A DNA stretch of 64,000 bases from Pseudonocardia sp. C8. GTDB lineage: Bacteria; Actinomycetota; Actinomycetes; Mycobacteriales; Pseudonocardiaceae. This document shows positions 39,231 to 47,972 of this stretch, piece by piece. Where the stretch lies: NCBI RefSeq assembly GCF_014267175.1, contig NZ_JACMTR010000002.1, positions 3,621,501 through 3,685,500 of the forward strand, read 5' to 3'. The notes beneath the pieces are model-generated. The model saw only the letters and a list, made by a program, of their open reading frames with translations, had not been told where the DNA came from and ran no database searches. The translations under genes and the position numbers were made by a program. Every line of letters begins with the position of its first letter. Position 1 is the first letter of the stretch.

Positions 39231-40571
39231 ATGGCGGGATCGCGGGGTGTCCGGCGCTGGATCCGGTGGCTGCTGCGGCACGGGGCGATACGGCGGGAGG
39301 TGTCCCGGCAGGCGTCCAAGGGGGACCTCGGTGCCCAGATGATCATCAATCCGGACGCCGTGCGGGACCCGTACCCCGCCTACGAGCAGATCCGGTCCCA
39401 GGGGCGGCTCGTCCGCTCGGCGCTGTCCCTGACCACCGTCGACCACGAGATCACGACGGCGGTGCTGCGCAGCCCGGACTTCTGCGTGGGCCTGCGGATG
39501 CCCGAGAACGTCCCGAGCCTGCTGGGGGTGCTGCTCCGGGCGGGCGGGAGGTGGCCGCTCGGGCCGGCCGAGCCGCCGTCGCTTCTCTCGATCGACCCGC
39601 CGGACCACCAGCGGATCCGCAAGCTCGTCGCCCGGTCGTTCAGCGCGAAGGCGATCGCCCGGCTCCGCGGGCGCACCGAGGAGATCGCGACCCGGCTGCT
39701 CGACGACATGGAGGCGGACGCCGGGCCGGACCGGCGCGCCGACGTCATCGCCGACTACGCCTCGCTGCTCCCGGCGACCGTCATCGCCGAGATGCTGGGC
39801 GCGCCGGTGTCCATGCGGGAGAAGTTCCTCGAGTGGGGCGAGGGCGGGGCGTTCTCGCTGGACATGGGCCTGACCTACCGGATGTTCCGGCGGTCCGAGA
39901 AGGACATCGACGCGCTCGCCGAGTGGATGTCCGGGCACTTCGACGAGCTGCGCCGCAACCCGAACGACAGCATCCTGTCCTCACTGGTCCAGACCTACGA
40001 CGAGGAGGAGGGCCGGCTCACCCACGACGAGCTGCTGTCGCTGGCGTTGCTGCTGCTCGCCGCCGGCTTCGAGACGACCGTGAACCTCATCGGCAACGGC
40101 ACCCGCCTGCTGCTCGCCCACCCCGACCAGCTGGCCCGGCTCGCGGCCGACCCGGCACTGTGGCCGAACGCGGTCGACGAGATCCTGCGCCTCGACTCGC
40201 CCGTGCAGCGCACCGGCCGGGTCGCGGCACGCGACACCGAGGTGTGCGGCTACCCGGTCCGGCGGGGCACGCTGGTCCTGACGCACATCGGCGGGGCGAA
40301 CCGGGACCCGGCGGTGTTCGAAGACCCGGAGCGGTTCGACGTCGGCCGCGCCGGCGCCGACCGGCATGTCGCGTTCAGCCAGGGCATCCACTACTGCCTG
40401 GGCGCGGCCCTGGCGAAGATGGAGGGCGAGGTCGGGCTGCGCGCGCTGTTCGACCGGTACCCGTCGCTGGCCACGGCGGGACCGGCGGAGCTGCGGGGCA
40501 CCCGGGTGCTGCGCGGCTACCGGTCGCTGCCGGTGCGCCTCGGCGACGCCCGGGTCGGGGTCGGCGCCTGA
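39231..40571 (+). CDS. Cytochrome P450
   Basis: 446 aa. I-helix AAGFETTVNL, K-helix EILRLDSPVQRTGR and haem loop FSQGIHYCLGAALAKME with Cys389 as the iron ligand identify a soluble bacterial P450. A basic N-terminal 35 residues (RRWIRWLLRHGAIRREVSRQ) is longer than usual and could be a membrane-touching helix. GGGAGGT precedes the ATG. No ferredoxin gene is adjacent; the FprA-type reductase at 36856 is a possible redox partner source. Substrate unknown. Confidence 0.9.
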   Translation: MAGSRGVRRWIRWLLRHGAIRREVSRQASKGDLGAQMIINPDAVRDPYPAYEQIRSQGRLVRSALSLTTVDHEITTAVLRSPDFCVGLRMPENVPSLLGVLLRAGGRWPLGPAEPPSLLSIDPPDHQRIRKLVARSFSAKAIARLRGRTEEIATRLLDDMEADAGPDRRADVIADYASLLPATVIAEMLGAPVSMREKFLEWGEGGAFSLDMGLTYRMFRRSEKDIDALAEWMSGHFDELRRNPNDSILSSLVQTYDEEEGRLTHDELLSLALLLLAAGFETTVNLIGNGTRLLLAHPDQLARLAADPALWPNAVDEILRLDSPVQRTGRVAARDTEVCGYPVRRGTLVLTHIGGANRDPAVFEDPERFDVGRAGADRHVAFSQGIHYCLGAALAKMEGEVGLRALFDRYPSLATAGPAELRGTRVLRGYRSLPVRLGDARVGVGA

Positions 40572-40613
40572 CGCTCGCCGCAAACGTCCCGGCCCGCCGC
40601 GCTGCACCCCGCC

Positions 40614-40653
40614 CCGGCGTGTCGCACCCTCCACGACAGGTGCGGCACGCCGG
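40614..40653. terminator. Convergent terminator hairpin
   Basis: Arms CCGGCGTGTCGCACC (40614-40628) and GGTGCGGCACGCCGG (40639-40653), one mismatch, between the converging P450 and DUF6069 genes. Confidence 0.65.
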
Positions 40654-40707
40654 TCAGGGGTGCGGCAGTGGATCCGGGCCGCGGCGGCGCGGTCCGGGGC
40701 GCAGCGG

Positions 40708-41193
40708 TCAGGCCCGGGTGTTGGAAGCGCTGGTGACCGTCGTCGTCACCAGGCTGATGATCGCCATCCCGATGACCAGGTGGATCACCGCGGTCGCGAT
40801 CCGGACGGTCACCGACTCGGTGGAGAACGCCAGGGGGTACACCGTCGCCAGCGCCGTGAGCAGGCCCGCGATCCAGCCGAAGTACGCCATCGGGCTGGGG
40901 ACGGCCAGCAGCAGGACCTGCGCCAGGCCGGTCGCCGCGAGCCCGGCGATGGCCGCGACGATCGCGAGCTGCACGGCCGCGTCCCACCCACCGATCGCGT
41001 TCGCCTGGATCGGGGCCAGGTACGGGATCTGCAGCAGCACCCGGACGATGAGGAACCCGACCAGCGCGATCAGCCCGGCGATGACCGCGGTCGCGACACC
41101 GCCGGCCCACAGCCGGCTCGCCTGGACCGCGGGACGGCGCGGGGCGCGGGACTCTCGGCTCATCTCACGGGTCCGGTCGTCGGCCTCGGACAT
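40708..41193 (-). CDS. DUF6069-type four-helix membrane protein
   Basis: 161 aa: a charged N-terminus (MSEADDRTREMSRESRAPRR) then four hydrophobic helices, the last ATAVIHLVIGMAIISLVTTTV. The pattern fits the DUF6069 family of actinobacterial membrane proteins, without known function. ATG 41193 follows GGGGAGACCGAG; an upstream in-frame start would extend into the promoter. Confidence 0.75.
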   Translation of the reverse strand: MSEADDRTREMSRESRAPRRPAVQASRLWAGGVATAVIAGLIALVGFLIVRVLLQIPYLAPIQANAIGGWDAAVQLAIVAAIAGLAATGLAQVLLLAVPSPMAYFGWIAGLLTALATVYPLAFSTESVTVRIATAVIHLVIGMAIISLVTTTVTSASNTRA

Positions 41194-41355
41194 CTCGGTC
41201 TCCCCGGTCTGGTGCAGGTGCTCGGTGCGTGCCGTGGGCGACAGTGTGGCGCATCCGGCCGGCACGCGCCGCCCGGGTGATCACCCGGCGTGCCGCGGAG
41301 GTTACGCCCCCACCACACCCATGCGGAACCGCCGGTACCGGATACCCGCGAGGAC

Positions 41356-42402
41356 TCACCGATCGAGGGCGTCGAGCGCGGCCTCGGCGTCCGCGGCGAT
41401 GGACCGGCGCCGCCGGTCGAGCAGCTCCCCGGTCTCCCCGGCCGAGCCCATGTAGCCCTGGGCGTAGCGGGTCCAGACGCCGGTCCCGATGCACGCGCCG
41501 CGCCAGTACGCGAACGCCGTCCAGTACGGCAGATGGTCCAGCGGGTGACCCGACCGCTCGGCGTAGCGGGCAGCGATCCGGTCGCGCTCCGGCCAGCCCG
41601 GATCCGCCGTCGGGCCGCTGGCGATGGCCCGGCGGTCGTCCCCGGGCCGCTCCCAGGACGCGATCAGCCAGCCCAGGTCGGCCATCGGCTCGCCGAGCGT
41701 CGCCAGCTCCCAGTCGAAGATCGCCACGATCCGGCCGTCGCGGTACGAGAGGTTCCCGGGCCGGTAGTCGCCGTGCGCGATCCGGATCCCGGTCACCGGG
41801 TCGTCGGGCATGCGGGCGAGGAGCTTCTCGTGCGCGGCGTCGATCGCGGCGAGGTCGGTGAACGCGCTCGCGTGCGCCTGCTTGTGCCAGCGCCGCAGCT
41901 GGCGTTCCAGGTAGCGGCCGGGCCGGTGCAGGTCGGTGAGCCCGACCGCGTCGGGGTCGATCGCGTGGAGGTCGGCGAGCACGTCGGCGGTGTCCAGCCC
42001 GCACGACTCCCGCTCCGGTTCCGGGATCGCCGCCCCGGCCGACCGGTCACCGGGGACGACGCCGTCGACCCAGCTCATCAGGTAGAAGCCGGCGCCCAGG
42101 ACGGCCGGGTCCGTGCAGTGCGCCACCGGTTCCGCGACCGGGACGCCGGTGCCGCTGAGCGCGGTGAGGAACCGCCACTCGCGGCCCATGTCGTGCGCGG
42201 TGGCGAGCACCCCGCCGGTCGGCGGGCGGCGCAGCGCGAACGACGTGCCCTCCGCGTCGACCACCCGGAACGTGAGGTTGGAGTGCCCGCCGGAGATCCG
42301 CTCCACGGTCACCGGCCCGTCCCCGGTCGCGACCTGCGGCGCCTCCGCGGCGAGCCAGCGGGTCAGGGCGACCGGGTCCACTCCGTCGTGCGCGTCCGCC
42401 AT
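41356..42402 (-). CDS. APH-type phosphotransferase-family protein (ACAD10/11-like)
   Basis: 348 aa kinase-fold protein of the group linked to acyl-CoA metabolism rather than drug resistance. Seen are the P-loop-like ERISGGHSNLTFRVVDAEG, catalytic loop IRIAHGDYRPGNLSYRDGR and metal-binding IFDWELATLGEPMADLGWLI. ACAD10/11-related kinases phosphorylate 4-hydroxy acyl-CoAs. No acyl-CoA dehydrogenase is adjacent, so the substrate is open. The ATG at 42402 lies after GGGGGC. Confidence 0.82.
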   Translation of the reverse strand: MADAHDGVDPVALTRWLAAEAPQVATGDGPVTVERISGGHSNLTFRVVDAEGTSFALRRPPTGGVLATAHDMGREWRFLTALSGTGVPVAEPVAHCTDPAVLGAGFYLMSWVDGVVPGDRSAGAAIPEPERESCGLDTADVLADLHAIDPDAVGLTDLHRPGRYLERQLRRWHKQAHASAFTDLAAIDAAHEKLLARMPDDPVTGIRIAHGDYRPGNLSYRDGRIVAIFDWELATLGEPMADLGWLIASWERPGDDRRAIASGPTADPGWPERDRIAARYAERSGHPLDHLPYWTAFAYWRGACIGTGVWTRYAQGYMGSAGETGELLDRRRRSIAADAEAALDALDR

Positions 42403-42439
42403 GCCCCCGATCCAACATGATCGTCTCCGTGCGGGCCAC

Positions 42440-42877
42440 CTACTCCGGGGCGGGCGGCAGCACGAGGCGCTCCAGGAGCCGGTCGGCCTCGGCGTGCGGG
42501 TCCGCGGTGAGCCCGGTGTGGACCGGCCCGGGCTGGACGATGGTGCTGCGCGGGGTGGTGAGCCGCCGGAACCGCCGGCCGATGTCCTCCCCGGCGCCCG
42601 GACCGCGGGCGGCCAGGGCCCCGGTGCTGTGCCGGTCCGACCGGGGCGGCTCCGGGACCGCGGCGACGGCGGCGATCGTCTCCAGGACGTCGGCGACGGC
42701 GTCGGCGTCGGCGTACGGGTCGAGCGCGGCCAGCCGGGCCCGGTCCAGGTGCACGCGCACCGCCAGGACGTCACGCTGCCGGCAGTGCAGCAGGACACCG
42801 GCGTTGATCGCCTCGCCGCGCTCGATCCGCGGGACCACGCGCAGCAGCGCGTACTCGTAGGTCACCCGCCCGCTCAC
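42440..42877 (-). CDS. DUF3037 family protein
   Basis: 145 aa. The N-terminal VTYEYALLRVVPRIERGEAI followed by NAGVLLHC is the DUF3037 signature. GTG 42877 overlaps the TGA of the HipA-like gene (GTGA), so the two are co-translated. DUF3037 genes commonly accompany HipA-like kinases; function is not established. A role as substrate or modulator of the kinase is inference. Confidence 0.82.
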   Translation of the reverse strand: MSGRVTYEYALLRVVPRIERGEAINAGVLLHCRQRDVLAVRVHLDRARLAALDPYADADAVADVLETIAAVAAVPEPPRSDRHSTGALAARGPGAGEDIGRRFRRLTTPRSTIVQPGPVHTGLTADPHAEADRLLERLVLPPAPE

Positions 42878-43698
42878 CGGCCGGCCCCGCCGATCCGCAG
42901 CCAGGACGGGCGCCGGGGCGCCCGCTCGACCGGGCGCGGCCGCCCGGCGGCGACCGCGGCCACGACGCCCGGCAGCCACGCGTCCCGCCGCGCCACGCGC
43001 CCGAGCAGCGCGGTCCGGTAGACGTCGCGGGCGGCATCGGGCGGGCCGTCCAGCCAGTCGTCGGGGACGAGCGCCAGCACCCCGTCGACCAGCTCGCCGG
43101 TGACCCGCGGGGCCAGGGCCGCGTCGGCGGCGTCGAGGTCCGGGCGGGCCCCGAGCAGGACGTGGTCGCCGGCGTCGTACGGCCTGTCCGGGAACCGCGG
43201 CGCCGCTGCCCGGTCGTGCGCGAACGTCAGGGTCGCGCCGTGGTCGATCACGTACGGGCAGCGGTGCCAGAGCAGCATGTTGGAGTTGCGCCAGGACCGG
43301 TCGACGTTGCCGACCAGCGCGTCGAACCAGAGCACCCGGCCCGCGAACTCCGGCCCGACGTCGAAGGCGAGCGGGTCCAGGTCGAGCGCGCCGGGCAGGA
43401 AGTCGACACCCAGGTTCGTCCCGGCCGAGTTCCGGAGCAGCTCCTGGACCTCCTGGTCGGGCTCGGTGCGGCCCAGTCCGGGATCGACGTCGACCGTGAC
43501 GATCTCCGGCACCGGCAGGCCCAGCGCCCGCGCCAGCTCACCGGCGACGATCTCGTTGACCAGCACCGGCCGGCCCTGGCCGGCTCCGGTGAACTTGACG
43601 ACGTAGGTCCCGAGGTCGCAGGCCTCCATCAGTCCGGGCAGCGACCCGCCCTCCCGCAGCGGGGTGACGTAACGGGTCGCGGTGACGTGACGCAGCAC
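42874..43698 (-). CDS. HipA-like kinase-family protein
   Basis: 274 aa. Sequence LGTYVVKFTGAGQGRPVLVN (ATP-binding Lys), NEIVAGELARALGLPVPEIV, FDALVGNVDRSWRNSNMLLW (catalytic Asp/Asn) and YVIDHGATLTFAHD (metal Asp) match HipA-related kinases. Unlike classic HipA it lacks the N-terminal subdomain and is followed not by a HipB antitoxin but by DUF3037. It may be a stand-alone kinase system; target unknown. Confidence 0.8.
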   Translation of the reverse strand: MLRHVTATRYVTPLREGGSLPGLMEACDLGTYVVKFTGAGQGRPVLVNEIVAGELARALGLPVPEIVTVDVDPGLGRTEPDQEVQELLRNSAGTNLGVDFLPGALDLDPLAFDVGPEFAGRVLWFDALVGNVDRSWRNSNMLLWHRCPYVIDHGATLTFAHDRAAAPRFPDRPYDAGDHVLLGARPDLDAADAALAPRVTGELVDGVLALVPDDWLDGPPDAARDVYRTALLGRVARRDAWLPGVVAAVAAGRPRPVERAPRRPSWLRIGGAGR

Positions 43699-43800
43699 GG
43701 CCGGAGGCTATCCGGGCCGATCCGCGCCGGCGATCGAGATGCGACCGGCCCGCACCCCGTGGCGTCGGGGCGCGGGCCGTGGTCACGCGGGAGCAGGTCA

Positions 43801-43837
43801 CCGGCCCGTCCGGCGTCGCGAAGCACGGACGGGCCGG
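43801..43837 (-). terminator. Hairpin downstream of the DoxX gene
   Basis: Perfect arms CCGGCCCGTCCG (43801-43812) and CGGACGGGCCGG (43826-43837) just beyond the DoxX stop at 43844. Confidence 0.65.
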
Positions 43838-43843
43838 GAGGTC

Positions 43844-44311
43844 TCACACCGAGATGACCTGCCGCGGGATCGCGCGGGTCTGCGCGATCCGGCGCTCGGC
43901 CCGCTCGGCGAGCACCGCGTCGAGGCTGAACCGGCCGGGGCCCGCCACGGCCAGGGCCAGGGTGGCGCAGATGATCGTGCCGACGAGCGCCCAGCCGTTG
44001 TCGGCCATGAACAGGCCGTTCTTCCCGTGCACGAACCAGATCGCCCCGGCCATCACGAACGTCATGAAGCCGGCGGGGACCACCATCCGGCAGCCCAGCG
44101 CGACCGACGCCGAGAACACGAGCTCGACGACGATCGTGAACGACGCCGCGGCGATGGCGATCGGGATGCCGTACTTGGCGAAGACCGCGGCGGTGTCGAA
44201 GAGACCGGCGTTGATCTTCTTCCAGGCGTGCATGACCATGATGTAGGCCAGCAGGAGACGACCGACGAGCAGGACGACGTCCCGCGGGGTTCCGGTCAGG
44301 GAGCGGTACAC
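43844..44311 (-). CDS. DoxX-family membrane protein
   Basis: 155 aa with four helices: RDVVLLVGRLLLAYIMVMHA at the start, then IPIAIAAASFTIVVELVFSA, MTFVMAGAIWFVHGKNGLFM and WALVGTIICATLALAVAGPG. This is the DoxX/DoxD topology of redox- or stress-linked membrane proteins. GTG 44311 behind GGAGGAACC was chosen; the frame is open 85 codons upstream without a credible start. Confidence 0.82.
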   Translation of the reverse strand: MYRSLTGTPRDVVLLVGRLLLAYIMVMHAWKKINAGLFDTAAVFAKYGIPIAIAAASFTIVVELVFSASVALGCRMVVPAGFMTFVMAGAIWFVHGKNGLFMADNGWALVGTIICATLALAVAGPGRFSLDAVLAERAERRIAQTRAIPRQVISV

Positions 44312-44817
44312 GGTTCCTCCAGAAACAGCATGATCACGTCGGGTGAACTGGCCACCACGGAATGCACACGACCTTAGGGCCGCAACGCCCCTGCTCCCCC
44401 CGGCCCAGCGACAGTGCGCGACGAGACGACCGCATTGGGCGACGAGTGCGGGATGGCTCACAGCTCGTCGCGCGACCCGGCGCCGGACGGGGCCGTGACC
44501 GGCGGATCCACGGGCACGACCGGGCGAACGGCAGTACCCGGGGCGCCCGGCACCGACGGCGAGCACGGACCGTTCCGGGTGCCGGGGCGGCCGTCACTCG
44601 GTCGCCGCAGCGCCGGCCGGACGGCGCAACCCGGCGCACGCGCACGGTGCGCAACGGGTGCATCCCGTCGAGCCGAATCGACCGTTCGTCCACCGCGGCC
44701 CCGTTCTCGCCGGGCGGTACACCCGGCCGGCCCAGTGCCGGGCGGGCCCTCCGGACGTACCCGGGTGTCCGCCGCGCCGCCACGCCCCGCGGCTTGACGC
44801 TGCGGAATGATGGCCGG
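44312..44817. other. 506-bp intergenic region without a recognisable gene
   Basis: Lies between the divergent DoxX and pgi genes. Open frames here have Arg/Pro/Ser-biased composition and no recognisable motif. Promoters for both genes must lie in it, but I could not define them. Confidence 0.5.
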
Positions 44818-46497
44818 GTGTCCGACACGAGCAACGTCATCGGCAGAGACATCACGGCGACCCCCGAGTGGACCGCGCTGATCGAGCATGCGGCGGTGAT
44901 GGAGCCGCGCCACCTGCGCGCGCTGTTCGCCGACGACCCGGATCGGGCGTCGGCCCTGACCGCCGAGGGCGCGGACCTCCTCCTCGACTACTCCAAGCAC
45001 CGCATCACCCGGGAGACGATCGGGCTCCTGGCCGCGCTCGCGCGCGCGGCCGGCCTGCCCGAGCGCACCGAGGCGATGTTCACCGGCGCGCACGTCAACA
45101 CCTCCGAGGACCGTGCGGTGCTGCACACAGCGCTGCGGCTGCCCCGCGACGCCGAGCTCGTGGTCGACGGGCAGGACGTCGTCGCCGACGTGCACGCCGT
45201 CCTCGACCGCATGGGCGCCTTCGCCGACGCGGTGCGCTCCGGGGAGTGGACCGGCTTCACCGGCGAGCGGATCCGGACGATCGTCAACATCGGCATCGGC
45301 GGCTCCGACCTGGGACCGGTCATGGCCTACGAGGCGCTGCGCGACTACGCCCAGCGCGACCTCGAGTGCCGGTTCGTGTCCAACATCGACCCGACCGACC
45401 TGTCCGAGACCGTGTCCGACCTGGACCCGGCGACGACGTTGTTCATCGTCTCGTCCAAGACGTTCACGACCCAGGAGACGCTGACCAACGCGCGCAACGC
45501 CCGGTCGTGGCTGCTGGACACGCTGGGCACGGACGACGAGAAGGCCGTCGCGCGGCACTTCGTGGCGGTGTCGACGAACGCGGAGAAGGTGGCCGAGTTC
45601 GGGATCGCCACCGAGAACATGTTCGGCTTCTGGGACTGGGTGGGTGGCCGGTACTCGCTGGACTCCGCGATCGGCCTGTCGCTGATGTGCGCGATCGGCA
45701 AGGAGCGCTTCGCCGAGTTCCTGGCCGGCATGCACGCGATGGACGTCCACTTCCGCGAGACCCCGCTCGAGGAGAACCTGCCGGTCATCGCCGGGATGCT
45801 CGGCGTCTGGTACGCGAACTTCTTCGGCGCCGAGACCCGCGCGGTGCTGCCCTACTCCCAGTACCTGCACCGCCTCCCGGCCTACCTGCAGCAGCTGACG
45901 ATGGAGTCCAACGGCAAGTCGGTCCACCTGGACGGCAGCCCGGTCACCACGACGACCGGCGAGATCTTCTGGGGCGAACCCGGCACCAACGGCCAGCACG
46001 CGTTCTACCAGCTGCTGCACCAGGGCACCCGACTCGTGCCGGCCGACTTCATCGGCTTCGCACGGCCGAACCACGACCTGCCCGGCGAGGGCGAGGCCGA
46101 CATGCACGACCTGTTCATGGCGAACCTCTTCGCGCAGAGCGCGGCACTGGCGTTCGGCAAGACCGCCGAGGAGATCGAGGCCGAGGGCACCCCGGCCGAC
46201 CTCGTGCCGCACAAGGTGATGCCGGGCAACCGGCCGTCGTCGACGATCCTGGCGGAGAGGCTGACGCCGTCGGTGCTGGGCCAGCTGATCGCCTTCTACG
46301 AGCACGTGACGTTCGTGGAGGGGGTGATCTGGGGGATCGACTCGTTCGACCAGTGGGGGGTCGAGCTCGGCAAGGTGATGGCCAGGCAGTTCGGCCCCGC
46401 GCTGTACGCCGCGGACCCGCCGGACGCGGCCGAGGCCGGTCTGGACGCCTCCACCGCCGCGCTGATCGGCCGCTACCGGAGTTGGCGCGGGCGCTGA
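44818..46497 (+). CDS. pgi: Glucose-6-phosphate isomerase
   Basis: 559 aa, the normal length for bacterial GPI. Motifs include [18 protein letters not shown], the sugar-phosphate loop [35 protein letters not shown] and the C-terminal [14 protein letters not shown]. It interconverts glucose-6-phosphate and fructose-6-phosphate in glycolysis. The GTG at 44818 follows GGAATGATGG; the frame is open far upstream, but that sequence is intergenic noise. Confidence 0.96.
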   Translation: MSDTSNVIGRDITATPEWTALIEHAAVMEPRHLRALFADDPDRASALTAEGADLLLDYSKHRITRETIGLLAALARAAGLPERTEAMFTGAHVNTSEDRAVLHTALRLPRDAELVVDGQDVVADVHAVLDRMGAFADAVRSGEWTGFTGERIRTIVNIGIGGSDLGPVMAYEALRDYAQRDLECRFVSNIDPTDLSETVSDLDPATTLFIVSSKTFTTQETLTNARNARSWLLDTLGTDDEKAVARHFVAVSTNAEKVAEFGIATENMFGFWDWVGGRYSLDSAIGLSLMCAIGKERFAEFLAGMHAMDVHFRETPLEENLPVIAGMLGVWYANFFGAETRAVLPYSQYLHRLPAYLQQLTMESNGKSVHLDGSPVTTTTGEIFWGEPGTNGQHAFYQLLHQGTRLVPADFIGFARPNHDLPGEGEADMHDLFMANLFAQSAALAFGKTAEEIEAEGTPADLVPHKVMPGNRPSSTILAERLTPSVLGQLIAFYEHVTFVEGVIWGIDSFDQWGVELGKVMARQFGPALYAADPPDAAEAGLDASTAALIGRYRSWRGR

Positions 46498-46540
46498 CCG
46501 GACCCGGCGGGCGCACCGCACCGCCGGGCACACTGGTCTC

Positions 46541-47179
46541 GTGGACGATCATCGACCGGATCCGCGCACGACGGGGGTCGTGGCGGCGCTCCTGCTGGTG
46601 TCGGCGGTCTCGATGCTCCTCATCGGCGGGAGCGGGGGGCTGCACCGGGACGCGGCGGCCGCGGCCGTGCTCGCCGCCGGGCGGGAGCCGGCGCCGGTGA
46701 CCGCGGCGCTCGTCGTGACCGAGGTCGGCAACACCGTCGGCAGCACGCTGGTCGCGCTGGCCGCGGGAGCCGTGCTGGCCTGGCGCGGCCGCCGGGCGGA
46801 GGGGGCCTGCCTGGCGGCGGTGCCGATCGTCGCGAGCCTGGTGTTCACCGCGCTCAAGCGGCTCGTGGACCGGGCGCGGCCGCCGGCGGACCTGCAGGTC
46901 CTGGCCGAGGCGAACGAGTCACTGCCGTCCGGGCACGCGACGATGGCGGCGGCCGCGTGGACCGCGCTGGTGCTGGTGTTCTGGCCCTCCCTGACCCGCC
47001 GCGTGCGGGTGCTGCTCACTGCTTTCGCGGTGCTGTGGGTGGGCGCGGTCGGGTTCACCCGGGTCTACCTGGGCGTGCACTGGTTGTCCGACGTGCTCGC
47101 CGGGTGGGCGCTGGGCGCCGGGCTGGCGTTCGCCGGGGTCACGGTGCTCGCCGCCCGGCGACACCGAGCCACGGCCTGA
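46541..47179 (+). CDS. PAP2-family membrane phosphatase
   Basis: 212 aa with about five to six helices and the three-part phosphatase signature: KRLVDRARPP, SLPSGHAT and FTRVYLGVHWLSDVLAG. Members dephosphorylate lipid phosphates or undecaprenyl diphosphate at the membrane. GTG start 46541, 43 bp after pgi, so possibly co-transcribed. Confidence 0.88.
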   Translation: MDDHRPDPRTTGVVAALLLVSAVSMLLIGGSGGLHRDAAAAAVLAAGREPAPVTAALVVTEVGNTVGSTLVALAAGAVLAWRGRRAEGACLAAVPIVASLVFTALKRLVDRARPPADLQVLAEANESLPSGHATMAAAAWTALVLVFWPSLTRRVRVLLTAFAVLWVGAVGFTRVYLGVHWLSDVLAGWALGAGLAFAGVTVLAARRHRATA

Positions 47180-47215
47180 CCACCGCTCCCCCGCTGCCCC
47201 ACTCCCCCTTGTGTT

Positions 47216-47268
47216 GCCACTCATTGAGCTTTGGTCCCGTGGCACAGGACTAAAGCTCCATGAGTGGC
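47216..47268. terminator. Long convergent hairpin (22-bp arms)
   Basis: Left arm GCCACTCATTGAGCTTTGGTCC (47216-47237) and right arm 47247-47268 match at 20 of 22 pairs around a 9-nt loop, between the converging PAP2 and response-regulator genes. Less GC-rich than the other hairpins and longer than a terminator needs, so another role is possible. Confidence 0.6.
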
Positions 47269-47306
47269 TTACGGGTGGGGCCAGGTGGGCAGCTCCGGCA
47301 CGCCGG

Positions 47307-47972
47307 TCAGCCCTCCAGCCAGGCCAGTACCGCCATCACCCGGCGGTGGTCGTCCGACGACGGCGGCAGGCCCAGCTTGGTGAAGATCGACGAGATGTGC
47401 TTCTCGACGGCCCCCTGGGTGATGACCATCAGGCGTCCGATCGCGGTGTTGGTGCGGCCTTGCGCCATCAGCTCCAGCACCTCCCGCTCGCGCGGCGAGA
47501 GCTCCGCGAGCGGGTCCCGGCGGCGGCGCTTCGTCAGCAGCGCGGACACGACCTCCGGGTCGAGGACGGTGCCGCCCGCGGCGACCCGGCTCAACGCGTC
47601 GGAGAGGTCGGCGAGCTTGGACACCCGGTCCTTCAGCAGGTAGCCGACCCCGCCACCGGCCTCCAGGAGGTCGGTGGCGTAGGACTCCTCGACGTACTGG
47701 GACAGCACGAGGATGCCGACCTCCGGGTGCTGCCGGCGGATCTCGAGCGCGGCGCGCAGGCCCTCGTCGGTGAACGACGGCGGCATCCGCACGTCGACGA
47801 CCGCCACCTCCGGTGCGTGCTCGCCCACCGCCTCGACCAGCGCGGTCCCGTCACCCACCGCGGCGAGCACCGTCGCGCCCGCCTCCTCCAGCAGCCGGAC
47901 CAGGCCCTCGCGCAGCAGCATCGAGTCCTCGGCGAGGACCACGCGCATCGTCATGCGCACATCCTGGGTCAC
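47307..47972 (-). CDS. NarL/DesR-type response regulator
   Basis: 221 aa. Receiver domain with acidic pocket VVLAEDS, phosphoacceptor Asp60 in AVVDVRMPP and Lys in YLLKDR; C-terminal LuxR HTH LSPREREVLELMAQGRTNTA. GTG 47972 overlaps the stop of the sensor kinase gene (GTGA), so the two are coupled. Cognate partner of the kinase at 47969. Confidence 0.92.
   Translation of the reverse strand: MTQDVRMTMRVVLAEDSMLLREGLVRLLEEAGATVLAAVGDGTALVEAVGEHAPEVAVVDVRMPPSFTDEGLRAALEIRRQHPEVGILVLSQYVEESYATDLLEAGGGVGYLLKDRVSKLADLSDALSRVAAGGTVLDPEVVSALLTKRRRRDPLAELSPREREVLELMAQGRTNTAIGRLMVITQGAVEKHISSIFTKLGLPPSSDDHRRVMAVLAWLEG

Noticed and set aside
44414..44797. 127-aa frame upstream of pgi
   Set aside because: No ribosome site or recognisable motif; Arg/Pro/Ser-biased composition matches noise.
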